Shown one piece after another: positions 51,520 to 63,700 of a stretch of DNA of 64,000 nt. Every line of letters starts with the position of its first letter. Position 1 is the stretch's first letter. The stretch is from Chamaecyparis obtusa (lineage: Eukaryota > Streptophyta > Pinopsida > Cupressales > Cupressaceae), in the NCBI GenBank assembly GCA_027943335.1, contig BSBK01004088.1, forward strand, positions 70,001 through 134,000. Reading direction: 5' to 3'. A program made the translations under genes and the position numbers. The notes beneath the pieces were generated by a model. It was given only the letters and a program-made list of their open reading frames with translations. It was not told where the DNA came from and did no database searches.

Positions 51520-54500
51520 ATGGGGAACAAGAAGGGAAGACAAAGTAAATCTTCTAGAAAAAGGTCACCTGGTACTGAAGAAAGAAATCATGAAGCTACA
51601 TTGACATATTATCATAAAACTAAAGAAGCTGAAAGACAAGCTAAAGTAGGAGGGTCAAGTCAAGTTGAAGAATTGCACATTGAAGAAAGGCCGAGATTAC
51701 TCCCTACAGAAGCTCAAAAAATTGATGTTGGAGAAGGGTCAACATCACATGCTTCTACTGGTATGGATGAACTTTTAAATTTAGCTCGAACTGTAAAAAA
51801 AAATATTAATTATAGAAACTTAGATCATTTACTTACAATGGATGTGGACAATTTGAGATCACTTGCTAATGTTCAACACTTAAGTCTTCCTAAGAAGAGA
51901 TCAATGAAAATGATAGCAAGAGAAATATTGGGTAAATTTGATAGTTTTGAAATACTTGAACAAGCTCAATTGCTTTCACTTATACTTATAAACAAGAAGT
52001 TGGAAGGGGCATTAAAATTATTGGGTATAGACACATCATTAAAGAAGAGAAAAGTTGTTGATCTGCAAACTGATATGATTGAAAATCTTAAGAAAGGTTT
52101 GAACCAACTAGGGAAGCGATCTCGAACTATAGATAAGTCCATTACAAGAAAATTTATGTTGACATCCATTGTAGGTAACACTATGGGACGAAAAAGACAG
52201 ATATCTTCAGTTTCATCTCACTTTGGTTTGAATAGGAAAACAATATCACAATATTTTAATAGGAGAATACTTTTGGATGATAGCACCTTGGAAGGCAATT
52301 GGGTAATCATGTGTAGAGCTCCTCATTCTGATAGGATTGATGAAGGATCAAAAAATTTGGTCACATCATTTTGGAATGATAATACACGGCCTTCATCAAA
52401 CACTAGAGATGTTATCAGACATAGAATTTTAGGTAATCAATATGAATATCATACGAAACATTGGTTGGACACAACACAACATGAAATGTATTTGTCATTT
52501 TGTAGTTCAAATCTTAATATAAAGATTGGACAAACATTGTTTGAAATATTGAAGCCATATTATATCAGGAGAAACAAAGTGTTTGAAACTTGTTGTTGTC
52601 GTTATCATATTGAATTTGATCTCCACTATCAGGTTTTTTGAAAGTTTTTAGAAGACACTTATGGTTTTGAAAAGGCTCCTCCTACTAGACAAATTGATTT
52701 CATCTCATTCATTTTATGTGACAAAAGAGATGATGTAGATGGACAAATAAATTGCATAAAAGGAATATGCCAAACATGTGCCAATTTGTCTCTTTTTCCT
52801 TTGAAAAATGAAAATATTGATGTAACAAAGATGGTAAATTGCAAGAGTTAAAAATATGTAAAGAATGAAACAAAATTTGGGAAAGAATCCAAAATGTTAG
52901 AATATGTTGAAGAGGAGATAAATGTTGGAGTATTTATGGAAAAATTTAAAAAATTGATCCAACCCTACATTCATCATTCTTTTTTTGCAAAGTAGCAAGC
53001 AAAATAATTTCAAACACTGAGAGACAATTTCCCACTTGGAACTATTGTATGAGTTGTTGATTTTGTAGAAAATTATTCTTTTGTTAATCAAAAGGCAATT
53101 TAGTCAAAATACTATTTTTCAGAGCAAATTACTATTATGGTACATTTGTGTTATTGACATGTACAATTAGATTTGGATGGCATTCAGAGCACATTTGAAG
53201 CACGTGTCATCAAGAAGGAATATCATTTTTATATAAGTGATGATAGAGAGCATAACATTCATTATGTGGAACACTGCTTCAAGATGTTTTTTGCAAATTT
53301 AAAAGAAAGAGGTATAAAAATTGATAAACATTATGTTTGGTCAGATGGATGTGCTGCACAATTCAAATCATCAAGACCATTTTATGCACTATGTAGATAT
53401 CATCGTAATAAAAATATACCACATGTCTGGAGTTTGTTTGAGAGTGAACATGGAAAAGGTGAACATGATGGTGCCAGAGCTTGCATCAAACGTGCTATAC
53501 GAAAGTATCAAATGAATTATAAGGGAGTGCATATAAAAAATGCACATGATGTGGTTGAATGATGCAAGACACATTTCACACCAAATGAGAATGACACATC
53601 ATTAGGATTGACTTAGGCGCTGCCATATAGAAAATTTTGGGAGATAAAAGGTATGCACACATTTTTAAATTACTTGAAAGTGTTGAAAATTTTTATGATA
53701 TTTTTTATTCAAATTATATTTATATAGAATGTATTATATATGCATTTGTTCAAGTGTGGATAGAAAAATTATGCATGGTTGCAATAAGATAGAAAAGACG
53801 TGATCTTTGCATTCAGTTATGAGTACGAATTGTTGTAATTGGATGTTGAACACTAGGGACTACTCATGCTTTTGTTGTCATTGCATTGCTGACAATTATG
53901 AGGAATGTGTCAATCAAGATCGTGGATATGTAGGTGCATGGAATCTAGTGCCACTAGTTGTTACTAATACATTTTATAGAGATGAAGATGAAAACTTTGA
54001 TGATGTTCCTTTGATTTCTACTGATTATGATCATATCTTGGGATTGGTCAAAATTGGTAAGTATATATATTTCACATTATATGGTACATTGAGTTGCATG
54101 TATAGATAGATATAGACAGATATATAGATTGAACTAAGTATTTATTTTAAGATCTCACACATGTACATATATAAATTTACTGTGCAGGAAATGTCTTTGC
54201 AGTGATTGCTAAGTGTGGAAATGTAGAAGGAGTTGGTTATTATTTGCTATATTGTACTGCAGAGAGGATGAAGTTACTTGAACCTAAAGAAAGTGATGGA
54301 ATGTTGTTCCCCATAGGTTTGTATATGGTTTACATCAATATATTGAACTCAATTTGTAAATTTTAAATTTCAAGCTTTTCACAAATTTCAAATTGAGTTT
54401 GTTTAAATTTATATATTTTTAAAATTTGTGACCTGCAGGTTTAGTTGTTTTAAAGGGAACATATTTCAAGAAAATCAAAGTAATTCAACATGGTATTCAC

Positions 54501-54683
54501 TTTGTTGATTATGAACTAGACAATAAGGTGTTTCAATATAGTCACCTAGTAGTTGCCACATCCATTTGTCTTCATACAGTTAAATCTCAATGTAGACATC
54601 GTAAGTGGAGACTAGATAGTGAGGATCATGAGAGAATATTAGAGGTTCTCCATGAAAGGTCTGAACCACTTGAGTTGGTCTAA
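51520..54683 (+). pseudogene. DDE-type transposase gene, Sola-like, intron-containing, decayed
   Basis: The frame from ATG 51520 (MGNKKGRQSKSSRKRSPG, basic) is open to 52638, then continues in the same frame to about 53650 with stops at 52639, 52849, 52993, 53005, 53050, 53101, 53155, 53560 and 53614. Catalytic-core candidates: Asp 53059 (VVDFVENYSF), Asp 53344 (WSDGCAAQFKSS) and Glu in FESEHGKGEHDGA (53437-53472). Later exons: up to 54056, 54188-54316 and 54439-54683, with GTAAGT donor at 54057 and CAG acceptors; an intron also starts near 53651 (acceptor unclear). Cys-rich patch SCFCCHCIADNYEEC near 53870. It ends SEPLELV-TAA. It would cut and join the element ends. Dead. Confidence 0.72.
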
Positions 54684-55375
54684 AAAGTATAATATGTATA
54701 CTTATTTCTTGTGTTTGGACCTACTTGATATCAATGGATTAAATTTCATTATACTTTGTTTATATATTTAAACATATGATGGACTATAATTTGTTGATAT
54801 ATGATGAACCTATTTGATGGTTCAATGGTTTTAATATATATAATTTTATATGTATACTTTGATTATTTAGTGATTTTTATAGATTTCATATTAGTTAAAG
54901 GTTTTATGTATGCTTTGATGAAATTAGTTATATTACGTATGACACGTGTTAGTTCTAGAATTAGTTAGAATAGTTATTATTCACTCGTTACATGTATTAA
55001 CTAGTTTTTTTTTATGATATTAATTATAGATCCCCTTAAGACCTCCCCTTAAGACACTAAAAAATGATGAAATTAATTATATAATGTATGACATGTGTTA
55101 GTTCTAGAATTAGTTAGAATAGTTATTATTCATCATATCATCTAATCAAATAAAACCATGTAATCAAATCATCTAATCAAATTATATATCATCAAATAAA
55201 ATCATTTATTCAAATAAAATAAAATCATATCATCTAATCGAATAAAATCATATTATCTAATTGAATAAAACCATCTAATCAAATCATATATCATATCATC
55301 TAATCAAATAAAATCATATCATCTAATCAAATAAAACCATGTCTCTAATCAAATAAATTATATGTTCAACATGTC
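54684..55375. repeat. Spacer between converging genes, with short repeats
   Basis: A ~75-bp segment (tgacacgtgttagttctaga, ttagttagaatagttattat) occurs near 54940 and again near 55090. 55135-55345 is an array of catctaatcaaataaaatcat-type units of about 20 bp. It contains no gene. Confidence 0.75.
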
Positions 55376-57331
55376 TTAAACTAGGGAGTCATCTAGGCAC
55401 ATGTGAACAGAGTGACCCTCTGAGCAACTGCCATGAGCATCCTCTGGCTGTGAGACATCAACTAATCCCTGTGAATATAAATGCATACATATATATGAAA
55501 ATAATCTAAAATAATTAAAATATTATAAATGCATGTTTAAACTTACATATTTTTAAAACTTACCTGACCACTACTAGGCGTCACATCTACTGAATCGCTC
55601 CTATGAAAAACATCATCTGGTTGTAAAGAAGTGACTGACCCCTGCAAATTTAGTGTACAACAGTTAGTTATACACATGTACATAATAGATATATTATGTA
55701 AAGTACTTTAAATATATAAATACATGTGTACATATGCATGCTTAAACATACATATATCTAAAACTCACTTGGCCACTATTAGGTGTCACATCATGTGGAA
55801 GATGCTCTAAGTCACACTAGAGGTAACATGTTCTGCTAATTGTGCCTACAAAATATTATACATTGAACAAACATCAATACACTTGTGACCTACAATTAAT
55901 TGTTCACTAAAACTCCTAATAAAAAAGAAAAGAAAATTTTATATGTACCCGAGTCTCAGAAGCAAGAGGATCATCAACACACTGCACCATCATATCATCA
56001 ACTGATACTGCATCACCCACACCACCTAAGGTCCCAAACCTCTATAGTAATGAGGAGTGTAGGGGTGACACTAGCTGGGAGGGGAGTGATGTAGAACCTA
56101 AACCATCTAGATGTAATAACATATCCATAAATGACCTACCATCAGTGCCAATGTCCACTTGACCCAACCCACCCAACTGGTCATCAAAAGCATCTAGGCC
56201 CTTAGTGGTGATGCATACATCTCCAATCTATATACCTGGCTCTACAGCTGTAGAGTGATATGTGGGTGCCTAGTGCTCTACATTATGAAATGCCTAACTA
56301 GTAGATGGTGTGTCGTATGTCAATGGAACTATAGGACCTCGTGTAAGTGAAATGAAATCCTTGACTGAATGTATGGGGATCCTGTGCCTATCAATAATAT
56401 GAGAATAGGCCTGCAGGAGATCCTCCAAAAAGTAAAGGGCCATATCTAAAGTACTCTGATGACCCGACAGTTCTTGTATCTCACTAGGTACAGGAAGACC
56501 TGCAACACTATATGTCTCCTCACTCACACCTATAGTAGTACTAGATGAAGCCTCAGAAGATGATCTGGCTCTTCTCAGTCTAGTCAAAATGTATCTGCCC
56601 ACTGAATCTAAAGTGATCAATGTGGCTGCAGAAGAAATCTCTCCTATACTATCCACAACTCTCCTCTAAGAAGCAATGATGACTCTATCTGTAGTAGCAG
56701 CCATCACTGGCACCACTGCTGGAGTCCTCTCCCCAACTACCTATCTACGAAGTTGCACAACTCAATCAACCCTACTATACTGATCGTGGTCTGCAACCCT
56801 ATCAAGCCCCTAACCACAATATGATGGGAAATATAAATAGTTGACCCTGAGTCCCAAATGGAACTCAGCGTACAACTGTTGTGCAAAATATAATGGAATC
56901 TAGTCATTATTTGGATTATGACCGTGTGCTACAAGATGTCAAGGGTAAATCATACATGCAATCTGAGGTATCACACACTGTGTGACCTGATATGCCCTCA
57001 CCACTCTCATCCCGTCATAATGTGGGAAAACCTCTCATTTGATGGTTTCCTTGGAGACAAGGCTCTAAACCGTTGCCAAGGAAACATCACCCGAGACCTC
57101 CTCCCTCAAATCTCAAAAAATAGCCTCAACTACTTGAGGCATGAAGGACAACGGAGACCTCAATCTACCATTCATAGTTTCAAAACTACTCAATATAGTA
57201 GGACACGTATCTTTGTATATACCATCCCCTATAGACCTAGCAATAGACTGTCTAAGTCGAGCTATCTCTATATTAACCATATGAAAAATAGTATGCATAT
57301 CAGGAGTCTGAGGTGCACCCTAAGCAGCCAT
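55376..57331 (-). pseudogene. Second gene of the large transposon, unknown function
   Basis: Minus-strand frame from ATG 57331 (MAA-stop-GAPQTPDMHTIFHM). Open pieces 57298-57113 and 56656-56294 are in one frame, joined by codons broken only by stops (mostly TAG where CAG is likely). It continues to a splice donor near 55945 (SETR then GTACAT). Three short downstream exons end at the TAA at 55376: about 55847-55770 (LPHDVTPNSGQ, GTGAGT donor), 55641-55570 (DVTPSSGQ, GTAAGT donor) and 55475-55376 (GLVDVSQPEDAHGS...DDSLV). The exons look like duplicates of one small unit. No known domain; Ser/Thr-rich middle (RRARSSSEASSSTTIG). Its position inside the TIRs implies an accessory role for the element. 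Decayed. Confidence 0.55.
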
Positions 57332-57425
57332 CTAGATACATCACATGTGAAAGCTAAGTGTTAATAATTAAGTACTTGATTACATGTTATAACTGCATGT
57401 AAAATGGAAACAAATATCTAAATAT

Positions 57426-59870
57426 ATAGAATTATAGGTCTTATTAGGTCATGTAAGTGGTCCTTGATTATCTTAAGGGGTCGTGGGTAATGTAAGTCAT
57501 CCTTGATTGTCTTAAGGGGCTGTGGGTAACATAAGAGGTCCTAAGGTATAGATAAGAGTCATGTGGAGTGTCTTAAGGGGTTGTGGGTAATATAAGTGGT
57601 CCTAGACTATCTTAAGGGGTCATGGGTAACATAAGTGGTCTCATTAGGTCTTAAGGGTCCTAAGATGTACTAATTAGGTCTTAAGGGGTTGTAGATAACA
57701 TACGAGGTCTTATTAGGTCTTAAGGGGTCGTAGATAACATAATAGGTCTTAAGGGGTCATAGATAACATAAGAGATCTTATTAGGTCCTAATTGGTCTAG
57801 TTACCTATCTAATTGTCATAATAGGTCTAGATAGGTTTAGTTAGGTCTATTTGGACCTAATAGGTCCTAATACATCTAATTGGTTAGACTAATGTTGGTT
57901 AAAGACCTAATACATGTCTAATTGGTCATAATAGGTCCTAGTTAGGTCTACTTGGTCCTAAGAGGTCTAGTTAGGTCTTTAAGTAGAGAAACAACTTAGA
58001 CATACCTTATTTCCTAATATGACATAATGTGACCTATTAGGACCTAATATGATGTAAAGTGTCTTAAGGGGTCATGGATAACGTAAGTGGTCCTTGATTA
58101 TCTTAAGGGATCGTGGGTAACATAAGAGGTCCTAAGGTATAGATAAGAGTCATGGAGTGTCTTAAGGGGTCATGGGTAACATAAAAGGTCCTAAGGGATC
58201 CTAGGTTACATTAGTGGATCCTCATATGTATAATGGGTCTTCAGGATCTGAATAGATCATATATGTCTTAAAATATCGTAAGGGATGTATAATGGTCCAA
58301 TAATATTAATGGGCCGTAGATGTGATAAGTGGTCTAAGTGGTCCTAGGACATCCTAAGATTCTTTAATGGGTCTTGGGGGTCCTAAGGTTTCATATTTGT
58401 TTTAAGATTTCATAAGGGATCCAAATAAGAGTCCTAGAATGTTAATGAGTCGTAGGTGCAAATATAAGTGGTCCTAGACTATCTTAAGGGGTTGTGGGTA
58501 ACAATGAGTCCTAGATGTGTCTTAAGATAATGTAAGGGATGTATAAGGGTTAGGTAGAGTGTCTTAAGGGGTTGGGGGGAACATAAAAGGTCCTAAGGGG
58601 TCCTAGGTTACATTAGTGGATCCTTGTATGTATAATGGGTATTCAAGATTCAAATAGGTCATATATGTCTTAAAATATCATAAGGGATGTATAATGGTCC
58701 AATAATATTAATGGATCATAGATGTGATAAGTGGTCTACGTCCAGTCCTAGGACACCCTAAGATTCTTTAATGGGTCTTGGGGGTCCTAAGGTTTCATAT
58801 TTGTTTTAAGATTTCATAAGGGATCCAAATAAGAGTCCTAGAATGTTAATGGGTTGTAGGTGCAAATATAAGTGGTCCTAGACTATCTTAAGGGGTTGTG
58901 GGTAACAATGAGTCCTAGATGTGTCTTAAGATAATGTAAGGGATGGATAAGGGTCAGGTAGAGTGTCTTAAGGGGTCAGGAGGAACATAAAAGGTCCTAA
59001 GGGGTCCTAGGTTACATTAGTGGATCCTTGTATGTATAATGGGTCTTCAGGATCCGAATAGGTCATATATGTCTTAAAATATCGTAAGGGATGTATAATG
59101 GTCTAATAATATTAATGGGTTGTAGATGTGATAAGTGGTCTAAGTCTAGTCCTAGGACATCCTAAGATTCTTTAATGGGTCTCGAGGGTCCTAAGGTTTC
59201 ATATTTTTTTTAAGATTTCATAAGGGATCTAGATAAGAGTCCTAGAATGTTAATGGGTCATAGGTGCAATATAAGTGGTCCTAGACTATCTTAAGGGGTC
59301 ATGAATAACAATGAGTCCTAGATGTGTCTTAAGATAATGTAAGGGATGGATAAGGTTCAGGTAGAGTGTCTTAAGGGGTCGAGGGTAACATAAGAGGTCC
59401 TAAGGGGTCCTATGTTTCATTAGTGGATCCTTGTATGATATTAATTGAATCTAAGATGTAAATAAATGTGTCCTAAGACAACCTAAGATATGTTAATGGG
59501 TCTTGATGATCTGAATGGGTCATATATGTCTTCAAATGTCATAAGGGATGTATAATGGTCCAACAATGTTAATGGGTCATAAATGTGATAAGTGGTCTAA
59601 GGGATCTTAGGTTACATTAATTGATGCTAGTATGTCTTAAGGGTTCTTGTAGGCAATGATGGGTTCACATATGTATTAACATAAGCTAAGATAGATGAAT
59701 GTGTCCTGGGACATTTTAAGATATAATAATGGGTCGTATGGGTCCTAAGGGGTCCTATGTGTCAAGTAAGATGTCCTAATATGTATTATAAGATCTTAAG
59801 ATTCCTAAAAGATCCTAAGTGTCTTAATATGTTGTAAGAGAGGAATAAGGGTCCTAGAAACTTATTGTAC
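57426..59870. repeat. GGTC/TTAAGG repeat block with ~403-bp higher-order unit
   Basis: Short words such as gtcttaaggggtcgtgggtaacataagtggtcct recur throughout. From 58159 a longer unit repeats: the same start phrase is at 58159, 58561, 58965 and 59368, spacing 402, 404 and 403 bp. Outside this the words are less regular. It is entirely inside the large transposon, upstream of its second gene. Confidence 0.9.
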
Positions 59871-60379
59871 TACAATTTTTTAAAGTTTTCTAACATACTA
59901 CTAGATCATTTTCAAAAATTTAACTACAATTTTCTAATATTTTTACAAACTAAAAATTATTTAAAACAAATAACTAACTTTAATATTTACTAAAAATGCA
60001 TGTACATGTGAGAGAGATAAATTTCTAATATTTACAACTTTAAACTTAAAATTTAACATTTTCTAACATTTCTACTATGGTTTCTAATGTTTTGTAAATA
60101 TTTTCTAACAAGTGCTAACAAACTATTATGATTTTCTAACATTTTCTAACATATTATAACATTTATACTATGATTTTTAATATTTCTATTATTTTATAAT
60201 ATTTAATTATGATTTTCTAACATTCTACTATTAATTTCTAACATATTAGATAATATTTAACTACAAATTTCTAACATTTGTACAAATAAAAAATTATTTA
60301 AAACAAATAACTAGCTAAAATAAATACAAAACATATTATTTACAATAAAAAATGAGAAAAATGTGTACTTGATACTGCT
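59871..60379. repeat. AT-rich repeats of tttctaacatt type
   Basis: Words like tttctaacatt recur many times between 59880 and 60270. A longer phrase (aaattatttaaaacaaataa) occurs at about 59950 and again at about 60290, some 337 bp apart. No gene. Confidence 0.7.
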
Positions 60380-60535
60380 ATGAAACCGAAGACATCGATG
60401 AAGCTTAGGAGGCACTGGCGTGATGTCGTGCTAAGGTACTTTGCTCCAAGCCCTGGGTCTGCAAACAGTGTCAGTAAAAATGATAATAAAAAAAACAAAA
60501 CATCAAAATTTATAAAAAAATCTGGTCATAAACAG

Positions 60536-60656
60536 GTTCGTGTGAAGTCCCTCTTCGTAGGAGGCCACCTAGGGGTCTTCGCACGAAGCCCCTTGTTTGG
60601 TGACTTCATGCGAAGTGGCGGAGATACTTTTCAAAAAGTATATACTTCGTACGAAG
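60536..60656. promoter_or_regulatory. Right subterminal palindrome cluster
   Basis: CTTCGCACGAAG (60577-60588, within a GGGG..CCCC palindrome of 21 bp), CTTCATGCGAAG (60604-60615), CTTCGTACGAAG (60645-60656), and a weaker GTTCGTGTGAAG (60536). These are the same words as at the left side, in inverted arrangement, with agtatatact next to one palindrome at each side. They lie 79-199 bp from the right end. Confidence 0.65.
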
Positions 60657-60735
60657 GCATCAAAAAAAAATTTTCTCCCACCGTCATGATTTTGTTCATC
60701 CCTAAAAGTGGGACACAGCTTCGTGGGATCACCCA

Positions 60736-63700
60736 ACTATAACTTAGAAATCTAAGATGCAAAAGGACAAGTTAGAGTGTATCAGATTTAGTAAAGTCAT
60801 GGAAAACAAAGCTACCAGTTTTGATGGAGCCTCCAGAGGCCTAATGACCATGTGGAACTCTTTTCATCTAAAGGTTGAAGTCATCTACGAAGAAGGCAAC
60901 CTTCTACTCTTACAATTTACAACAATTAAAGATAACGATAGCTGGTTCATATTGAATATTTATGCACCTAGCTCCAAAAAGGTAGAAGGTCCTACTGGGA
61001 ATGGATTAAATCTACTCTGGCTTCCTCAAACTTGACAAAGGGTATTATCATGGGGGACTTCAATACTCCCCTCAAAGAACAGGAAAAATAGGGTGGGATA
61101 TCCTCGGACTTGGAAAGAAAGAAAGACTTAAATGATTTCATCAATGACCAAGCTCTCCTCAATATGGATCTCCAAGAAGCTAATTTCACTTAGTCCAATA
61201 GGAGATTAGGAAGGGACTACATCCAAGTTCGATTAGATCATGCCTTGATCACATTGGACTGGATTAATCACTATTCTCTTAATCTCTCTACCTTGGTCAG
61301 AGCTGGCTCTGATGACTCTCCCATCTCCCTTTCCCTGGACCAGATAGTCAAGAAAAGGAACTTCCCCTTTAGATTTGAAAATATGTGGGTATCTCACCCA
61401 AATCTACATTGCAATGTTTAGGGTGGCGAAAAAGATAAGGAATATCAAATTCAATGTCAAGCAATGGAACAAGGAAGAATTTGGCCATATCTTTACTGCT
61501 AAAGATAAGACACTCACTAACCTAAACCACATTTAAGAAGAAATCCAAAAAGAGAGATATGATGAGGAAAGATTGAATAAGGAGAAATCTATCCTAATAG
61601 AATACCATAATATCATAGGGCAGGAGGAAACTTTCTAGAAGCAGAGATCGAGGTCCATTTGGCTAAGGGAAGGAGACCAAAATACTCATTTCTTCCATCT
61701 CTCCACTATGAGACACAAAGTGGCTAATACAAAAAGCATAATTAAGAAGGGAGACCAAGTCTTGCAGGAGGATAAGGATATTATAGAGGAAGCCATTCCT
61801 TACTTTTCTTCTCTCCTTTCAAAAGGACAAGAGCTATCCAAGTAGGATCAGGACAATCTCCTCAAAAACATCCCACAAATTATTACCAAAGGCCAAAATA
61901 AATCCTTCTGCTCAATCCTAGATATGACTAAGGTCAAGAGAGCCCTGGACTCTCTCCCTAGAGACAAAGCCCCTAGTAGTGATGGCTTCCCTATGTTATT
62001 TTTTCATCTTTTCTAGGATATGGTGAAAGAAGATGTCATCAAAGCAGTGTAGGAATTGTATGGCTCAAAAAATCTCCTCAAAGAGCTCAATGCCACTTTC
62101 CTGGTGCTTATCCCTAAGTCTTCTAAAGTGGATTTGATGGAGCTTTTCAGACCTATCAGCCTCTGCAACTCTTTCCTCAAGATCATCTCCAAGGTTATCA
62201 CCTCAAGTGTTCTCAAAGTCATCCCCTCCTTTATCTCACAATAAAAATATGGCTTTGTGCCCGATAGATAGATATTGGATTCTATAATGATGGTGCATGA
62301 AGTGATCTAGCCCTTAGAAGTAGGAAAAAGGGAAGGCTTTCTACTCAAGCTTGATCTATCCAAGGCTTATGACTAGGTCGATTGGCAGTTCCTTCTCAGA
62401 ATTCTTGATGCCTTTGGCTTTAACTCTCAAACTTGCAAGATCCTTCAGCAAATTATATCTACTCCCTCTCTGGTGATCCTGATCAATGGTTCCCCATCAA
62501 ATTTCTTCAAACCCACTAGGGGCCTGAGGTAAGGGGATCCCCTGTCCCCAATTATTTTTATCATCCTGGAAGAATTCCTTGGAAGACTCATCTCTGCATC
62601 TAGGAGGGACGGGGATGTGAATGACATTAATCCTTCCTCTAGGAAAAATGTCTTCTCTCACAAGTAGTTCATGGATGACACCACTCTTGGAGGAAAGGCC
62701 TTAGTGGGAGAAGCCAAAGTGGTGAAGAACCTTCTCAATGCTTACACCAGAGAGACTGGTTAGTCCATTAATTACAATTAAATCTCTACCTTCTTCATCA
62801 ACACCCCTGAGGGGGGACATAGAAAAATTGCTTATATCTTGGGTTATGGTATCAATTCTTTTCCTTCTAATTATTTGGGCTTGCCCTTAGGTATTAAACC
62901 TCTGAAAGTCTTCTAGAATAAAATTATACATAGATTTAACAGGAAGCTTATAGGTTGGAAAGGAGTTTCCCTCAGCTAGGAAGGAAAGATTTAGTTGGTC
63001 AAATTCACTCTGCAAAACCTCCCAACCTACTCTCTTAGCCTCTTTTCTATTCATGCAAAAGTTATGTAGGCCATGGAAAGTATTCAAAGAAGATTCCTTT
63101 GGTCTAGAACTGAAGACCATAAGTGAATCCCTCTTATTGCTTAGGGAAAAGTCTATCACCCAAACAAAGCTGGAAGCCTTAGAATAAGGAGAATAAGACC
63201 GTTCAATAAAGCTCTTCAAGCCAAATAGATATGGAGAATATTTAACAATAAAGGGGAATGACATGACACTATTAAAGAAAAATAACTCATAAATAACTTA
63301 ATAAAGCTCTTCTTTGAAGAGACAGACTCACCGAAAGGATCTGTTATATGGAATGGTCTTCTCTATGCAAAGGATTTGGCTAAATCCAAAGAAAAGTGGA
63401 AGATATGGAATGGACAGTCCATAAACTTTTGGAATGACAACTAGCTTCAAATAGGTCACTTGAGAGATTGTGAACCTCTCAATACTTGGAGGGAAGAGTG
63501 CACCCACACCTATGGCTCCCAAGCCAACAACTATAGAATGGATGACAAATGGGTGGATCTCTCCTAGGTTTCTCAAGACTTGGTTCTCCTGATGATAGCC
63601 CTTAATGTGGTCTCTCTCTCCTTAGCTCAGGATGAGCTCATTTGGAAAGGGTCTCTAGATGGTAACTTCATGGTGGCCTCTGCCTATTCCTCTCAGCTAC

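Larger units (their letters stand above)
50304..60734 (+). mobile_element. Large TIR DNA transposon, 10.4 kb, coding but decayed
   Basis: Left end GGGTGGTCCCACAATAGTG, right end (inverted) GGGTGATCCCACGAAGCTG, both followed inward by (T)GTCCCACTTT or AGTCCCACTTT. The target duplication is aact at 50300-50303 and 60735-60738. Inside: transposase gene on plus (51520-54683), a second gene converging on minus (57331-55376), palindromic subterminal motifs at both sides, and long repeat blocks. A 4-bp duplication and the D-D-E motif context (DFxENYS, SDGCAAQFK, SEHGKGEHDG) suggest a Sola-like group, but this is inference; the superfamily is not settled. Confidence 0.8.

Noticed and set aside
56918..57364. 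Plus-strand open frame of 148 codons
   Set aside because: Antisense to the second transposon gene, whose minus frame continues in phase through 57298-56294.
50304..60734. Large element as a Mutator, hAT or CACTA transposon
   Set aside because: Those give 9-, 8- and 3-bp duplications and different termini or transposase motifs; the two members here both show 4 bp.
60380..60742. Plus-strand open frame of 120 codons across the right transposon end
   Set aside because: It runs through the palindromic subterminal region and the TIR into flanking DNA; no protein features.
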